From JAVBKV01 sp031553885 (lineage in GTDB: Bacteria; Bacteroidota; Bacteroidia; Bacteroidales; Azobacteroidaceae), in assembly GCA_031553885.1 (NCBI GenBank), contig JAVBKV010000048.1, positions 1 to 64,000 on the forward strand: a stretch of 64,000 nucleotides of DNA, given 5' to 3'. Made by a program: the position numbers and the translations under genes. The notes beneath the pieces are model-generated. The model had not been told where the DNA came from. It ran no database searches and worked only from the letters and a program-made list of their open reading frames with translations. Below are positions 52,189 to 62,317 of the stretch, one piece after another. Within the stretch, counting starts at the first letter, position 1; every line of letters starts with the position of its first letter.

Positions 52189-54471
52189 TTATTTGTTTTT
52201 TACCTTTTCCTGTACAATAGCATCAATAACTGCTACTGTGGTAATGTTCACAATATCCCTCACCGAACTTTCAATATCGGTAAAGTGAATCGGCTTTTTC
52301 AATCCGACCTGGATTGGTCCGATCATTTCTCCGACTCCCATTTCCTGCAACAGTTTCTGAGCTGTATTTGCAGAACTTAAATTAGGAAATATCAACGTAT
52401 TGACATCTTTTCCATTCAAGCGACTGAACGGATATTTACGATCACGCAACTTTTTATCCAGAGCAAAACTCACCTGCATTTCTCCATCGATAGCCAAATC
52501 CGGACAATCCTGCTGCAACACCCGTACGGCTTCGTGAACACTGGCCGGACTTCCTTCCTGATCGGCACCAAAATTAGAATAAGACAACATGGCAATTACC
52601 GGCTCCTGAGCAAAGAAAGAAGCTGCATCCCGGGCCAGCTTGGCCACATCGATCAGTATTTCAGTAGACGGGTGACGGTTAATCAGGGTATCTGCCAGGA
52701 AATAAGTTCCTTTTTTACCGGTCATAATGTGCACACCCGCAAATGTATTATAACCGTCACGAATACCGATCACTTCTTTCGCTACCTTGATCGTGTTGGA
52801 GTATTTTGTATATACACCTGTGATGAAAGCATCCGCATCGCCGGTTTCCACCATCATCATACCAAAATAGTTACGTTCGAACATCTTATCTTTAGCCTCA
52901 TCGTAAGTAGCCCCTTCCCGGGCACGTTTTTCAGCCAGTAAGCGGGCATAGCGATCACGACGTTCTTCTTCCCGGTCATGACGCAAATTAACAATTTCAA
53001 TGCCCTCCAGATCCAAATACAGATCAGCTGCTAATTTGGTAATACGTTCATCATTACCAAGCAGGATAGGATGACAGATTCCCTCGTCACGAACAGTAGC
53101 TGCTGCTTTCAACATATTCTCATGGCTACCCTCGGCAAACACTACCCGTTTGGGATTTTGCCTGGCCATATCGGTAAAGCGGCGAATCAGTTTATTGTCA
53201 TACCCCATCATGTCACGCAAATGCTCTTCGTAAGCATGCCAGTCGGAGATTGTTTTACGGGCTACTCCGGAGTCGATAGCCGCTTTTGCCACTGCAATCG
53301 ACACCCAGGTCAACAAGCGGGGATCCAAGGGTTTCGGGATCAGGTATTCCCTTCCGAAAGAAAGATTGGTCAATCCGTAAGCCGCATTTACCACATCCGG
53401 AACCGATTCTCTTGCCAAAGAAGCAATGGCCTTGACTGCAGCCAGTTTCATTTCTTCATTGATCGTTTTTGCACGGACATCCAATGCTCCTCTGAAAATG
53501 TATGGAAATCCCAGCACATTATTAATCTGATTAGCATAATCGGAACGGCCGGTCGCAAAAATTAAATCTTCCCGGGAAGCTTTCGCTTTTTCGTATGAAA
53601 TTTCCGGATTCGGATTAGCTAAAGCAAAAACAATGGGATTCTGATTCATGCTGCGAACCATATCGATGGTCAGTACATCCGCGACCGAAAGCCCCAGAAA
53701 AACATCAGCTCCTACCATCGCCTCCTCCAGGGTATTGACATTACGCTCGGTAGCAAAAAATTTCTTAGACTCATTCAAATCGGTACGGCGGACAGAGATA
53801 ACCCCCTTGCTGTCGCACATTACAATGTTCTCTTTTTTAGCACCCAGGGATATATATAATTTAGTACACGAATTGGCGGACGCCCCGGCTCCATTAACCA
53901 CAATCCGGGCTTCTTCGATCTTTTTTCCGGCCAGATCGAGGGCATTCAGAATACCGGCAGACGAAATAATTGCTGTTCCATGCTGATCATCATGCATCAC
54001 TGGAATATCCAGTTCCTCCTTCAGTCGGGCTTCAATTTCAAAACACTCGGGCGCTTTAATATCTTCGAGGTTAATACCACCGAATGTAGGAGCAATTGCT
54101 TTAACCGCCTGGATAAATTTTTCCGGATCTTTTTCATCGATTTCAATATCGAACACATCGATGCCGGCAAATATTTTGAATAACAATCCTTTACCTTCCA
54201 TAACCGGTTTACCGGCCAAAGCGCCTATATCACCCAATCCGAGCACCGCCGTACCGTTTGAAATGACAGCAACCAGGTTTCCCTTCGCAGTATAATCGTA
54301 TGCAGTTTCCTGATTTTTCTCTATCTCCAGGCAGGGCTCAGCTACTCCCGGCGAATAGGCCAGAGAAAGGTCCCCTTGGGTACTATATGGTTTAGTTGGT
54401 ACAACCTCAATCTTTCCTGGTCTGCCTTGCGAATGATACAACAGAGCAGCCTCTTTCGTCACTTTTGCCAT
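52189..54471 (-). CDS. maeB: NADP-dependent malic enzyme with phosphotransacetylase-like domain
   Basis: 760 residues. An N-terminal malic enzyme part (about 1-425) with LSLAYSPGVAEPCLEI, NGTAVLGLGDIGALAGKPVM, MHDDQHGTAIISSAGILNAL and a nucleotide-binding segment VVNGAGASANSC is fused to a C-terminal phosphate acetyltransferase-like domain (about 430-760: RVVFAEGSHENMLKAAATVR). It converts malate to pyruvate with NADP reduction; the C-terminal domain usually has a regulatory role. A TAAATTTG box lies upstream at 54555-54562 and a strong terminator downstream, so it is a single-gene unit. Confidence 0.95.
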   Translation of the reverse strand: MAKVTKEAALLYHSQGRPGKIEVVPTKPYSTQGDLSLAYSPGVAEPCLEIEKNQETAYDYTAKGNLVAVISNGTAVLGLGDIGALAGKPVMEGKGLLFKIFAGIDVFDIEIDEKDPEKFIQAVKAIAPTFGGINLEDIKAPECFEIEARLKEELDIPVMHDDQHGTAIISSAGILNALDLAGKKIEEARIVVNGAGASANSCTKLYISLGAKKENIVMCDSKGVISVRRTDLNESKKFFATERNVNTLEEAMVGADVFLGLSVADVLTIDMVRSMNQNPIVFALANPNPEISYEKAKASREDLIFATGRSDYANQINNVLGFPYIFRGALDVRAKTINEEMKLAAVKAIASLARESVPDVVNAAYGLTNLSFGREYLIPKPLDPRLLTWVSIAVAKAAIDSGVARKTISDWHAYEEHLRDMMGYDNKLIRRFTDMARQNPKRVVFAEGSHENMLKAAATVRDEGICHPILLGNDERITKLAADLYLDLEGIEIVNLRHDREEERRDRYARLLAEKRAREGATYDEAKDKMFERNYFGMMMVETGDADAFITGVYTKYSNTIKVAKEVIGIRDGYNTFAGVHIMTGKKGTYFLADTLINRHPSTEILIDVAKLARDAASFFAQEPVIAMLSYSNFGADQEGSPASVHEAVRVLQQDCPDLAIDGEMQVSFALDKKLRDRKYPFSRLNGKDVNTLIFPNLSSANTAQKLLQEMGVGEMIGPIQVGLKKPIHFTDIESSVRDIVNITTVAVIDAIVQEKVKNK

Positions 54472-54554
54472 ACTAATTTCATTTTATTATTACAAATTGT
54501 TATCAAATTCAATTTTTTTGTTTACTTTTATAGTTTAAAAAACAAAAAACGCTG

Positions 54555-54562
54555 CAAATTTA
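54555..54562 (-). promoter_or_regulatory. -7 element for maeB
   Basis: TAAATTTG on the minus strand, giving a leader of about 80 nt. No TTG at the usual distance. Confidence 0.4.
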
Positions 54563-54747
54563 GATATTAAATATCAAATAAACGAACCTGTCCTTATTAT
54601 TTTTCATAAGCCAAGGTTAAAATAGATTAATTGGATCAGATGAGTTTCTGAATTTTTAAATGGAATAAAAAAAATATGATGGATAGTTAAAATAAATGTT
54701 GTTTCTTTGCATCCGCAATTTTTTATTTTTCACACCTGAATAGCATT

Positions 54748-55866
54748 ATGAAACGAATTTTATTTCTTATCTTTACCCTTGTTTGGATAAATCTTTCTTT
54801 TGCTCAATCTACCGATGATATTCTAAAATTATTGGTTGAAAAAGAGATGATTACCCAGGAAGATGCGAATGCATTGAAAAAAGAAGAAAAAAAAGACTCG
54901 ACAACAGTTCTGACAAAAATAAAAACGGCTTTTGCAGGTAGTGATGTATTCAAACTCTCAGGTTACGGGCAGATTGTTTTTAATTCTACGAACAATTCGG
55001 TAGTTACAACTAATACAGACATGCGGGTCAACCGGATCATTCTTTTTGCCTCCGGAAACCTGAAACCCAAACTCAGCTACCTGATCATGTATGATTTCGG
55101 TCCCCGAAGCGGTCTGCATGAATGTTACGGGGAATACACCCCAATAGATGCCATAAGCATTCGGTTCGGACAATACAAAGTACCGTTCACATTGGAGAAT
55201 CCGATGTCACCCACCCGTTGGGAGGGAATTTACGGGTCGTTATCCGTCAATGCACTGGCAGGTATTTCAACCGATGTTATCGGGGCAAAAGCCGGACGGG
55301 ACATGGGTTTGCAACTCTCAGGGAAACTGTTTAAAAAAAATGATTTTTACCGCATTGAATACTATGCCGGGTTATTCAACGGAACAGGGTTTAATACGCC
55401 GGACAATAATAACCACAAGGATTTTGCCGGGACATTGATCTTTCAACCATTAAAAGGGCTTAAACTCGCAGGAACCGGTTATTCGGGAAAAGCACCCTAT
55501 GTAAAACCAGGGGAAAGCATTCCCCGTAATCATGTGCGTAACCGGTGGTCTGCCGGCGGAGAATTCAGTAGCCGGAACTGGTATGCCCGTTCGGAGTACC
55601 TCTACGGAAATGACGGGGGAATAGACCGGAATGGGTATTATTTTACAGGAATGTGGAAGATTCTTCCCGAACGATTGGATTTTTTTGGAAAATATGATTA
55701 TTACAATCCGGATAAAAACGAATCGTCCACAGCCATAAGAGAATACACCGGAGGAATCAATTATTATTTTAGTTTTCTTTCCCGGGTACAATTAAATTAC
55801 ATTCATACCGACACAAAAAGTCAATCATACAATACAGTTGCCGCACAGTTGCAACTGTTTTTCTAA
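54748..55866 (+). CDS. OprP/OprO-type porin
   Basis: 372 residues with a signal peptide (MKRILFLIFTLVWINLSFAQ). A short helical/coiled-coil stretch (about 22-60: ILKLLVEKEMITQEDANALK) is followed by a barrel of the phosphate-selective porin type: FKLSGYGQIVFNS, RFGQYKVPFTLENPMSPTRW, GRDMGLQLSGKLF, ending in V-A-A-Q-L-Q-L-F-F with the terminal Phe needed for outer-membrane assembly. The transported solute is uncertain. It lies 9 bp before the POT-like permease, suggesting outer- and inner-membrane steps of one uptake route. Confidence 0.88.
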   Translation: MKRILFLIFTLVWINLSFAQSTDDILKLLVEKEMITQEDANALKKEEKKDSTTVLTKIKTAFAGSDVFKLSGYGQIVFNSTNNSVVTTNTDMRVNRIILFASGNLKPKLSYLIMYDFGPRSGLHECYGEYTPIDAISIRFGQYKVPFTLENPMSPTRWEGIYGSLSVNALAGISTDVIGAKAGRDMGLQLSGKLFKKNDFYRIEYYAGLFNGTGFNTPDNNNHKDFAGTLIFQPLKGLKLAGTGYSGKAPYVKPGESIPRNHVRNRWSAGGEFSSRNWYARSEYLYGNDGGIDRNGYYFTGMWKILPERLDFFGKYDYYNPDKNESSTAIREYTGGINYYFSFLSRVQLNYIHTDTKSQSYNTVAAQLQLFF

Positions 55867-55875
55867 ATATTCAGA

Positions 55876-57345
55876 ATGACCAGAGAAAAAGAAAAAAAAG
55901 GGTTTCTAAACGCATTAAAAGGGTTTTCACAGGCCTTTTGGGTGGCCAACAGCGTAGAATTGCTGGAGCGCCTGGCTTATTATGCTGTTTTTATTGTTTT
56001 AACAATTTATTTGTCTAATGTCTGGGGATTTTCAGACGGAGAAGCGGGTATTATCTCCGGCATGTTTTCTGCCTTGTTGTATTTTTTACCTACTTTCACC
56101 GGAGCATACGCCGATAAAATCGGATTCCGGTCTTCCATCATTTTAGCTTTCTCTTTGCTGACTACAGGTTATGCCGGATTAGGTATCCTTCCTACCCTGC
56201 TCCAAGGTGCAGGATTGGTTGAATATGGATTCGGCAAGGGAATAGGAAGCGCCTTTTCCGAATTTCTCAGCAATACAGGGGTTGTTCATTATGGAACGGA
56301 AACGGTTTTCAACGGATTGGAAAATAGTCCGTTGCGTTGGACAATCGCTCCTATTCTATTGTTGATCGTAATTGGAGGAGCTTTTATCAAGGCGGTAATT
56401 TCGGGGACAGTTGCACGAGAAACCACTCCTGATACCCGGGCCAGGGGATATGCCGTCTTCTACATGATGGTCAACATAGGAGCCTTTACCGGGAAAACGG
56501 TAGTCGACCCTTTACGAAAAGCGCTCGGAGACAGCGGATTGGTTTACCTGAATTATTTTTCAGCTTTCATGACCCTCTTAGCCTTAATCGCAGTCTATTT
56601 TTTGTACAAATCCGTACAAACCCAGGGAAAAGGCAAAAGTTTTGCCGAAACCTGGCAGGCTTTACTTAAAGTGTGCTCCAACGGGCGATTAATCTCCCTG
56701 ACTCTGATTGTCAGTGGTTTCTGGATGGTACAGCAACAAATGTACGCTTCCATGCCTAAGTATGTGATCCGGATGATCGGACCAGAAGCATCTCCGGGTT
56801 GGTATGCCAATGTTAACCCTCTGATTGTTTTCCTTTGTGTCAACCTGGTAACATCCCTGATGAAACGCCGGAAAGCCATTACGTCCATGATTATCGGGAT
56901 GTTCATAATCCCCTGTTCCGCGATGATCATGGCAGCCGGAAATCTGATTGGCACTCAACCGATTCTTGGGTTACATCCTGTGGCTTTCATGATGGTCATC
57001 GGCATTGCCTTCCAGGCTATAGCCGAATGTTTTATTTCGCCCCGTTTCCTGGAATATTTCTCCCTGCAATCGCCTAAGGGCGAAGAAGGATTATATCTTG
57101 GTTTCAGCCACTTACACTCTTTCTTCTCTTCCATCGTCGCTTTTATTGCCGGAGGATATTTATTGGAACGATTTTGTCCGGACCCGAAAAATTTTGAAGG
57201 AGGCATCCGGTCTTCCGAATACCTGGCAGCTACAGCTCAGGCGCACTACCTGTGGTATGTATTTGTAGGAATAGGAATCGTCTCGGCAGCCGCCCTGCTC
57301 ATTTACAATCAGGTAACAACAAATGCCGACAAAAAGAAAAGCTAA
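55876..57345 (+). CDS. POT/MFS-family permease
   Basis: 489 residues, about 12-14 membrane helices. The N-terminus FWVANSVELLERLAYYAVFI, with the E-x-x-E-R-x-x-Y-Y-like pattern, and FTGAYADKIGFRS are typical of proton-dependent oligopeptide transporters. R-G-Y-A-V-F-Y-M-M-V-N-I-G-A near 190 fits the POT second signature. The substrate is probably peptide-like, but this is inferred. It follows the porin by 9 bp and its last 23 bp overlap the start of a glycosyltransferase gene. Confidence 0.85.
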   Translation: MTREKEKKGFLNALKGFSQAFWVANSVELLERLAYYAVFIVLTIYLSNVWGFSDGEAGIISGMFSALLYFLPTFTGAYADKIGFRSSIILAFSLLTTGYAGLGILPTLLQGAGLVEYGFGKGIGSAFSEFLSNTGVVHYGTETVFNGLENSPLRWTIAPILLLIVIGGAFIKAVISGTVARETTPDTRARGYAVFYMMVNIGAFTGKTVVDPLRKALGDSGLVYLNYFSAFMTLLALIAVYFLYKSVQTQGKGKSFAETWQALLKVCSNGRLISLTLIVSGFWMVQQQMYASMPKYVIRMIGPEASPGWYANVNPLIVFLCVNLVTSLMKRRKAITSMIIGMFIIPCSAMIMAAGNLIGTQPILGLHPVAFMMVIGIAFQAIAECFISPRFLEYFSLQSPKGEEGLYLGFSHLHSFFSSIVAFIAGGYLLERFCPDPKNFEGGIRSSEYLAATAQAHYLWYVFVGIGIVSAAALLIYNQVTTNADKKKS

Positions 57346-58435
57346 CCGGACAATTATTGTATCTGTCATCAACGACCTGGTTACGGACCAACGGGTACAT
57401 AAAGTCTGCCTTTCACTACAGCAGGCCGGTTATGATGTATTGCTGGTCGGACGAAAATTCAGGAAGAGCCAGAAATTGGAACGCCCTTACCGTACCCATC
57501 GGATACGCTTGATTTTTAACCGGTCGTTTTTCTTTTATGCAGAATATAACATACGCCTGTTTTTTTATCTGTTGTTTTCCCGTGCAACGGTTTTCCTTTC
57601 CAACGACACAGATACTCTTGTATCCAATTATCTGGTGTCCAAGATCAGAAACAAGCCCTTGGTATTTGATGCCCATGAACTTTTCCCTGAGGTACCGGAA
57701 GTTGTAAACCGTAAATTTGTGAAGGCTTTCTGGACCCGGGTTGAAGACATCATTTTCCCCCAATTGAAATACTGCTATACCGTATGCCAGTCCATTGCGG
57801 ATATATACAACAAAAAATACAACATACAGATGCAGGTAGTACGCAATATTCCTTTTGCGGAATTCCAACAATCCACAACACCCCGGATCGACTCGTCCGG
57901 AAAGCAGGTATTACTTTATCAGGGGGCTGTCAATGTCGGACGAGGTATTGAATGGATGATCGACGCGATGCCCTACCTTGAGAATTATGTATTTTACGTC
58001 ATCGGAGACGGAGATATATTGCCTGAAATAAAAAAACGGGCAGAAGAATTAAATACCCAGGACCGGGTGATTTTTCTGGGACGCATCCCATTCGAACAGT
58101 TACCGGCTTATACAGCCTGTGCCGATATTGGCATCAGCCTGCTGGAAAATCTTGGACTGAATTATTATTATTCACTTCCAAACCGTATTTTTGACTTTAT
58201 TCGAAAAAATATTCCTATATTAGCGACCAATTTTCCCGAAATTCGAAGGGTTATTGCCCATTACGATGTAGGAACATTGATCGACTGTTACGAGCCACAG
58301 TATTTGGCATCAGTCATTCTGGAGATGACAGCCAAACAGAAAAATGAGCGAGGTTTTGCATTAGCTAATGCAGAACTGACTTGGGAAAAAGAATCGGAAA
58401 CGCTGCTGAAGATTGTTGACCAGGCAGCCCAATAA
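57323..58435 (+). CDS. Glycosyltransferase (GT4/GT-B type)
   Basis: 370 residues. An N-terminal Rossmann-like half (IIVSVINDLVTDQRVHKVCL; VFDAHELFPEVPEV) and a C-terminal nucleotide-sugar half (VLLYQGAVNVGRGIEWMIDA; IGDGDILPEI; G-R-I-P-F-E-Q-L-P-A-Y; SLPNRIFDFI) form a GT-B fold. It begins inside the permease gene, 23 bp before that stop, so it is translationally coupled. Donor and acceptor sugars are unknown; a surface glycan is likely. Confidence 0.88.
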   Translation: MPTKRKANRTIIVSVINDLVTDQRVHKVCLSLQQAGYDVLLVGRKFRKSQKLERPYRTHRIRLIFNRSFFFYAEYNIRLFFYLLFSRATVFLSNDTDTLVSNYLVSKIRNKPLVFDAHELFPEVPEVVNRKFVKAFWTRVEDIIFPQLKYCYTVCQSIADIYNKKYNIQMQVVRNIPFAEFQQSTTPRIDSSGKQVLLYQGAVNVGRGIEWMIDAMPYLENYVFYVIGDGDILPEIKKRAEELNTQDRVIFLGRIPFEQLPAYTACADIGISLLENLGLNYYYSLPNRIFDFIRKNIPILATNFPEIRRVIAHYDVGTLIDCYEPQYLASVILEMTAKQKNERGFALANAELTWEKESETLLKIVDQAAQ

Positions 58436-58448
58436 AGGAGGAAAACGA

Positions 58449-59573
58449 ATGGAAAAATACTTAAATGTAGTGTCCTTCAATATCCCCTTTCCGGCCAGCT
58501 ACGGAGGAGTTATTGATGTTTTCTATAAATTAGAAGCGCTACACAGTTGCGGAGTCAGGATTATACTTCATACTTTTGAATATGGAAGATCCCACACAGA
58601 AGAGTTGAACAAGTATTGCGAAGAGGTTCACTATTACAAACGACTTACCGGATTAAATTCCCAGTTTACCGGACTACCCTACATTGTCAATAGCCGAAAA
58701 AACAAAGAGCTGCTCATCAATCTGCAAAAAAATAACTATCCCATCCTTTTCGAGGGTCTTCATACCTGTTATTACCTAGACAGTCCCAGGTTAAAAAACC
58801 GGCTGAAATTAGTCCGGGCACACAACATTGAACATATTTATTACAGGGGGTTATCTCGTAACTCGGAATCTTTGTATCTCAAAGCGTACATGTTTTTCGA
58901 AGCATTCCGTTTGAAAAGGTTTGAGAAAAAACTAAAATTTGCAGATTATATTCTGCCTGTTTCAACCACGGAAGCCGGTTATTTTCACCACGTGTACGGA
59001 GATGAAAAAACCATTCTGGTTCCGCTCTTTCATCCCAATGAGCGGGTGGAAATTACAAAAAACTATAAGTCATATGTTCTTTACCACGGAGATTTAAGTA
59101 CTCCGGAAAACATACGGGCTGCTAATTACCTGATTGAAAAGATCGCTAAAAACGATCCTCGTATTCCCTGGATCATTGCCGGATTGAATCCGGATGAATC
59201 GATATACAAAGCTGCTCAAAAAGTAGAAAACGTAGAAATCAAGCCCAATCTGAGCCGTGAAGAATTGAAAAAACTGATCCAGGATGCTTCTATCAACATA
59301 CTGATCACCAATCAGGTATCTGGGGTAAAACTAAAATTAATCAATGCATTGTACGGCGGACACTACTGCATTGCCAATAAAAAAATGCTGGATGGCTCCG
59401 GCCTGGAAAGCCTCTGTATCCTTGCTCCTAATAAGCCGGGAAAATTATTGGATAAAATCAGGGAATACCTATACAAGGATTTTCAGGAAACCGATATCAA
59501 AGAGAGAAAAAATGTACTGAATCGCCTGTATAACAACAAGACCAATGCCCAAAAGATAGCAGACCTTTTATGA
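58449..59573 (+). CDS. Glycosyltransferase-like protein
   Basis: 374 residues. It starts MEKYLNVVSFNIPFPASYGG, and a strong AGGAGG-type ribosome site lies upstream of ATG 58449, which decides the start against an earlier in-frame ATG at 58413. GT-B layout: a glycine-rich N-terminal loop, LVRAHNIEHIYYRGL in the middle, YVLYHGDLSTPENIRAA and I-A-G-L-N-P at the start of the second half, and VSGVKLKLINALYGGHYCIA near 305. The catalytic acidic motif is less clear than in the previous gene, so activity is presumed. It converges on the efflux MFS gene, 30 bp apart. Confidence 0.8.
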   Translation: MEKYLNVVSFNIPFPASYGGVIDVFYKLEALHSCGVRIILHTFEYGRSHTEELNKYCEEVHYYKRLTGLNSQFTGLPYIVNSRKNKELLINLQKNNYPILFEGLHTCYYLDSPRLKNRLKLVRAHNIEHIYYRGLSRNSESLYLKAYMFFEAFRLKRFEKKLKFADYILPVSTTEAGYFHHVYGDEKTILVPLFHPNERVEITKNYKSYVLYHGDLSTPENIRAANYLIEKIAKNDPRIPWIIAGLNPDESIYKAAQKVENVEIKPNLSREELKKLIQDASINILITNQVSGVKLKLINALYGGHYCIANKKMLDGSGLESLCILAPNKPGKLLDKIREYLYKDFQETDIKERKNVLNRLYNNKTNAQKIADLL

Positions 59574-59603
59574 GGATAAAAATCCGGTCAATCCGTTCTA
59601 TTA

Positions 59604-61214
59604 TTAAACATCTGCTATATCTCCCATCTTTATCCACTTTACCGGCTTATACCGGAAAAAATAAAGTAATATTCCTACAAGTACCGTAATGCCCCCAATG
59701 ACCATCCACCCGGCAATGATTTTGATGCTGACTGTCATTGCTTGTATATTGATACTTTGATATAAGGAATTGGTTGCGATTATTCCTGCATTTTCAATAC
59801 TTAACCCTTGTTGCATGGCATTATTTACGGATGCCGTAAACTGGCTCGCCGCCAATGGATGCTGCATATCAACTCCCTGCATCAACAGGTTGATGTTTTT
59901 TTGTTGTAAAAAATAAAGCCAGTTGGTCAGGACAGATGAGCAAACAGGAGGTGCCAACGCTGAACGGGTACTTATAATAAAAAAAGCGTTAAAAAGCATT
60001 TGGTGAGGCTCCAGTCCATGCCGGGCATAAATTGAGAATGCCACGAACAGAATAATCAATGCAGCCCCTCTTAAAAACATAAGTAAATACATATTCTCAT
60101 ACAATCCCCCCGGCATAATCTGAAAATATAGCAGAGCAATGGACAAGGTGAACAATGCAAACCCCAAAAAGATAAGCCATGCCATCCGGAGAACCTTTTT
60201 ATACCAGAAATAAGTAACGAATCCTCCGGCAATAAGCCCGGGTATCATATATAGATTTAATGTATTGACATGTGGTCCGTCCAAACGTAAAACTCCGGTT
60301 GTGTAGTTGGAAATTAAAATGCTGAACGATACATAAAACATCAGGACAAACGAAAGCAGGTAAATCACCCTGGAATTCCGGTTTTTCAATACAGTCAGGT
60401 ATGGACTCAGCTTCCTGGTAAACAATCTCCGGACAAATGCCCATCCTGTCAAAACAACCATGATTGTTGCAATAGTAATCTTTTCAGAAGCAAACCAGTC
60501 TTCTACTTTACCATAGGTGGCCACATATACGATACCCGAAAAACAAAGCGATATGATTATCACACTTAGCCAGTCAATCCTTTTAGGGAGCCGGAATGGC
60601 ATACCGCTGGAAGTCATACAAACAATAACGGCTATAAGAGCCAGCAAAAGCAAAATTATAATAAGAAAATACATGTATTGCCAATTGTAGAAATAAGCCA
60701 GTTCTGCCGTTAGAAAAAGAGATAGTTGTCCTAAAATATTGCTTATGGGATAGTATATCGAATAAAACTCATTCATTGTACCACTGGGAGACAATGCGTT
60801 CTTCAGTAGCAGCATGACTTCAAGCATGCAAAAACTTTTGAAAAATCCAATGAAGAAACTACATATAATGATAATTTCAATAAAACGGGTCATTGCACAA
60901 ATAAGGCTTAATCCTACTTGTACCAGAAGGACCATTATAAAAACCGTTTTGGTTGCTATTATATTTTTAGTTTTATAAAGAACAAAATACCCTATAGCAA
61001 ACCCGACAGAAGAGATATAATAGGCCATATTTATATCTTCCGAAAGAATTCCAAGAAAGCCCGAAATATCGACATTGCTTCCGATATAAGCACCGTTGAC
61101 AAATACGATGGGAACAAGAATAATCAGTCCGACAATGGTTATCAACCATCCGGGAACCCAACTCTTGAACAACTCATCGAGAGAAGTAGCTGCTGTATTA
61201 GGAGATGCGGCCAT
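59604..61214 (-). CDS. MFS efflux transporter (EmrB/DHA2-like)
   Basis: 536 residues with about 14 membrane helices. It is the inner-membrane pump of a tripartite system: upstream lie MarR, TolC-type and HlyD-type genes at gaps of 23, 2 and 3 bp. Identification as DHA2 rests on helix number, length and this context, since the usual motif A is weak (GFAIGYFVLYKTKNII near the second helix). The periplasmic loop near 440-500 is rich in N and Q. Exported compounds are unknown. Confidence 0.85.
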   Translation of the reverse strand: MAASPNTAATSLDELFKSWVPGWLITIVGLIILVPIVFVNGAYIGSNVDISGFLGILSEDINMAYYISSVGFAIGYFVLYKTKNIIATKTVFIMVLLVQVGLSLICAMTRFIEIIIICSFFIGFFKSFCMLEVMLLLKNALSPSGTMNEFYSIYYPISNILGQLSLFLTAELAYFYNWQYMYFLIIILLLLALIAVIVCMTSSGMPFRLPKRIDWLSVIIISLCFSGIVYVATYGKVEDWFASEKITIATIMVVLTGWAFVRRLFTRKLSPYLTVLKNRNSRVIYLLSFVLMFYVSFSILISNYTTGVLRLDGPHVNTLNLYMIPGLIAGGFVTYFWYKKVLRMAWLIFLGFALFTLSIALLYFQIMPGGLYENMYLLMFLRGAALIILFVAFSIYARHGLEPHQMLFNAFFIISTRSALAPPVCSSVLTNWLYFLQQKNINLLMQGVDMQHPLAASQFTASVNNAMQQGLSIENAGIIATNSLYQSINIQAMTVSIKIIAGWMVIGGITVLVGILLYFFRYKPVKWIKMGDIADV

Positions 61215-61217
61215 TTT

Positions 61218-62315
61218 TTATTTTTTGATAGCTTCCGTAACAACCATCATTCCTGCCCGGAGTTTCTGCATGTCTTCCGGAGAAATATTTTCAAATTCAA
61301 TCCGGACCGGAATGCGTTGTTGGATTTTCACAAAATTTCCTGCAGAATTATCGGTCGGAAGCAGGGAAAATTTGGAGCCTGTCGCTTCTGAAATAGCGGT
61401 TACACGACCGGAAAAAGTTTTGTCACTGATCGCATCGACTTTTATTTTCACTTCTTGTCCGATATAGATATGCTCGATCTGTGTTTCACGATAGTTGGCT
61501 GTCACCCATTTATTGTCACTCTTAATCAGGCTGGTAATCGTTTGTCCGGCCTGTACGAGTTGTCCGGCTTCCAGTGTACGACGGCCTGTAAATCCACTAA
61601 ACGGCGCAATGATTACGGTATAGGATAGGTTCAGTTCAGCCATAGCTAAATCAGCTCTGCGACGCAAGATAGTTGCTTCTGCATTCCCTTGTTTCTGTTC
61701 TGTTTCGTTCGAAACGGATTTCAGTGATTCCTTTTGTTTTAACAGGGCATTGTAATGTGCACTCAACGCATCATATTCGCTTTTGACCTGTTCGTATTGC
61801 TGTCGTGAGACCGATTCCGAATCCAGCAGGTTTTTATACCGTCCGAGGTCCTGTTCAGATTTCCATAACCGGGCTTTCGCTTCCTCTATATTGGATTCAG
61901 AAACAGCAACATTGGTTGAGGTCGTTACAATATTGGATTTCAACACAACAGCAGAACTCTCGGCATCTTTCAATGCAGCTTCAGCATCCAAGCGTTTGAT
62001 TTCATATTCCCGGTCATCAATAATCAGTAAGGTATCACCTTCATTGACCCATTGATGTTCTGTAAAGCGGACCTCTTTGATATAACCGGGAACCTTGGCA
62101 TTAATCGGAGTTATATATTGTTCTATAGTAGCATCATTCGTAATTTCATAACGATAATAACGGATAAAGAAACTACAGGCCCAGATAATTCCACCGATTG
62201 CCAGCAAGATGCTTATCAGATTCAATAAAATATTACGCCGGCGTTTGCTCAATAATTTTCGATGATCCGCTTTTCTATGATGCTCGTTTTCTGAATTTAT
62301 GTTATTTACACTCAT
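61218..62315 (-). CDS. HlyD/EmrA-family membrane fusion protein
   Basis: 365 residues. An N-terminal anchor helix (about 28-50) precedes a biotinyl-lipoyl-like segment (YITPINAKVPGYIKEVRFTE; WVNEGDTLLIID), a coiled-coil hairpin (about 105-215), a second lipoyl half (VIIAPFSGFTGRRTLEAGQL), and a beta-barrel domain (QEVKIKVDAISDKTFSGRVT). It bridges the MFS pump and the TolC-type channel. The coding run TolC-HlyD-MFS has only 2-3 bp between genes. Confidence 0.93.
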   Translation of the reverse strand: MSVNNINSENEHHRKADHRKLLSKRRRNILLNLISILLAIGGIIWACSFFIRYYRYEITNDATIEQYITPINAKVPGYIKEVRFTEHQWVNEGDTLLIIDDREYEIKRLDAEAALKDAESSAVVLKSNIVTTSTNVAVSESNIEEAKARLWKSEQDLGRYKNLLDSESVSRQQYEQVKSEYDALSAHYNALLKQKESLKSVSNETEQKQGNAEATILRRRADLAMAELNLSYTVIIAPFSGFTGRRTLEAGQLVQAGQTITSLIKSDNKWVTANYRETQIEHIYIGQEVKIKVDAISDKTFSGRVTAISEATGSKFSLLPTDNSAGNFVKIQQRIPVRIEFENISPEDMQKLRAGMMVVTEAIKK

Positions 62316-62317
62316 AA

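Noticed and set aside
54480..54525. Rex operator upstream of maeB
   Set aside because: A TTGTTATCAA stretch is partly symmetric but does not match a Rex palindrome well enough to claim.
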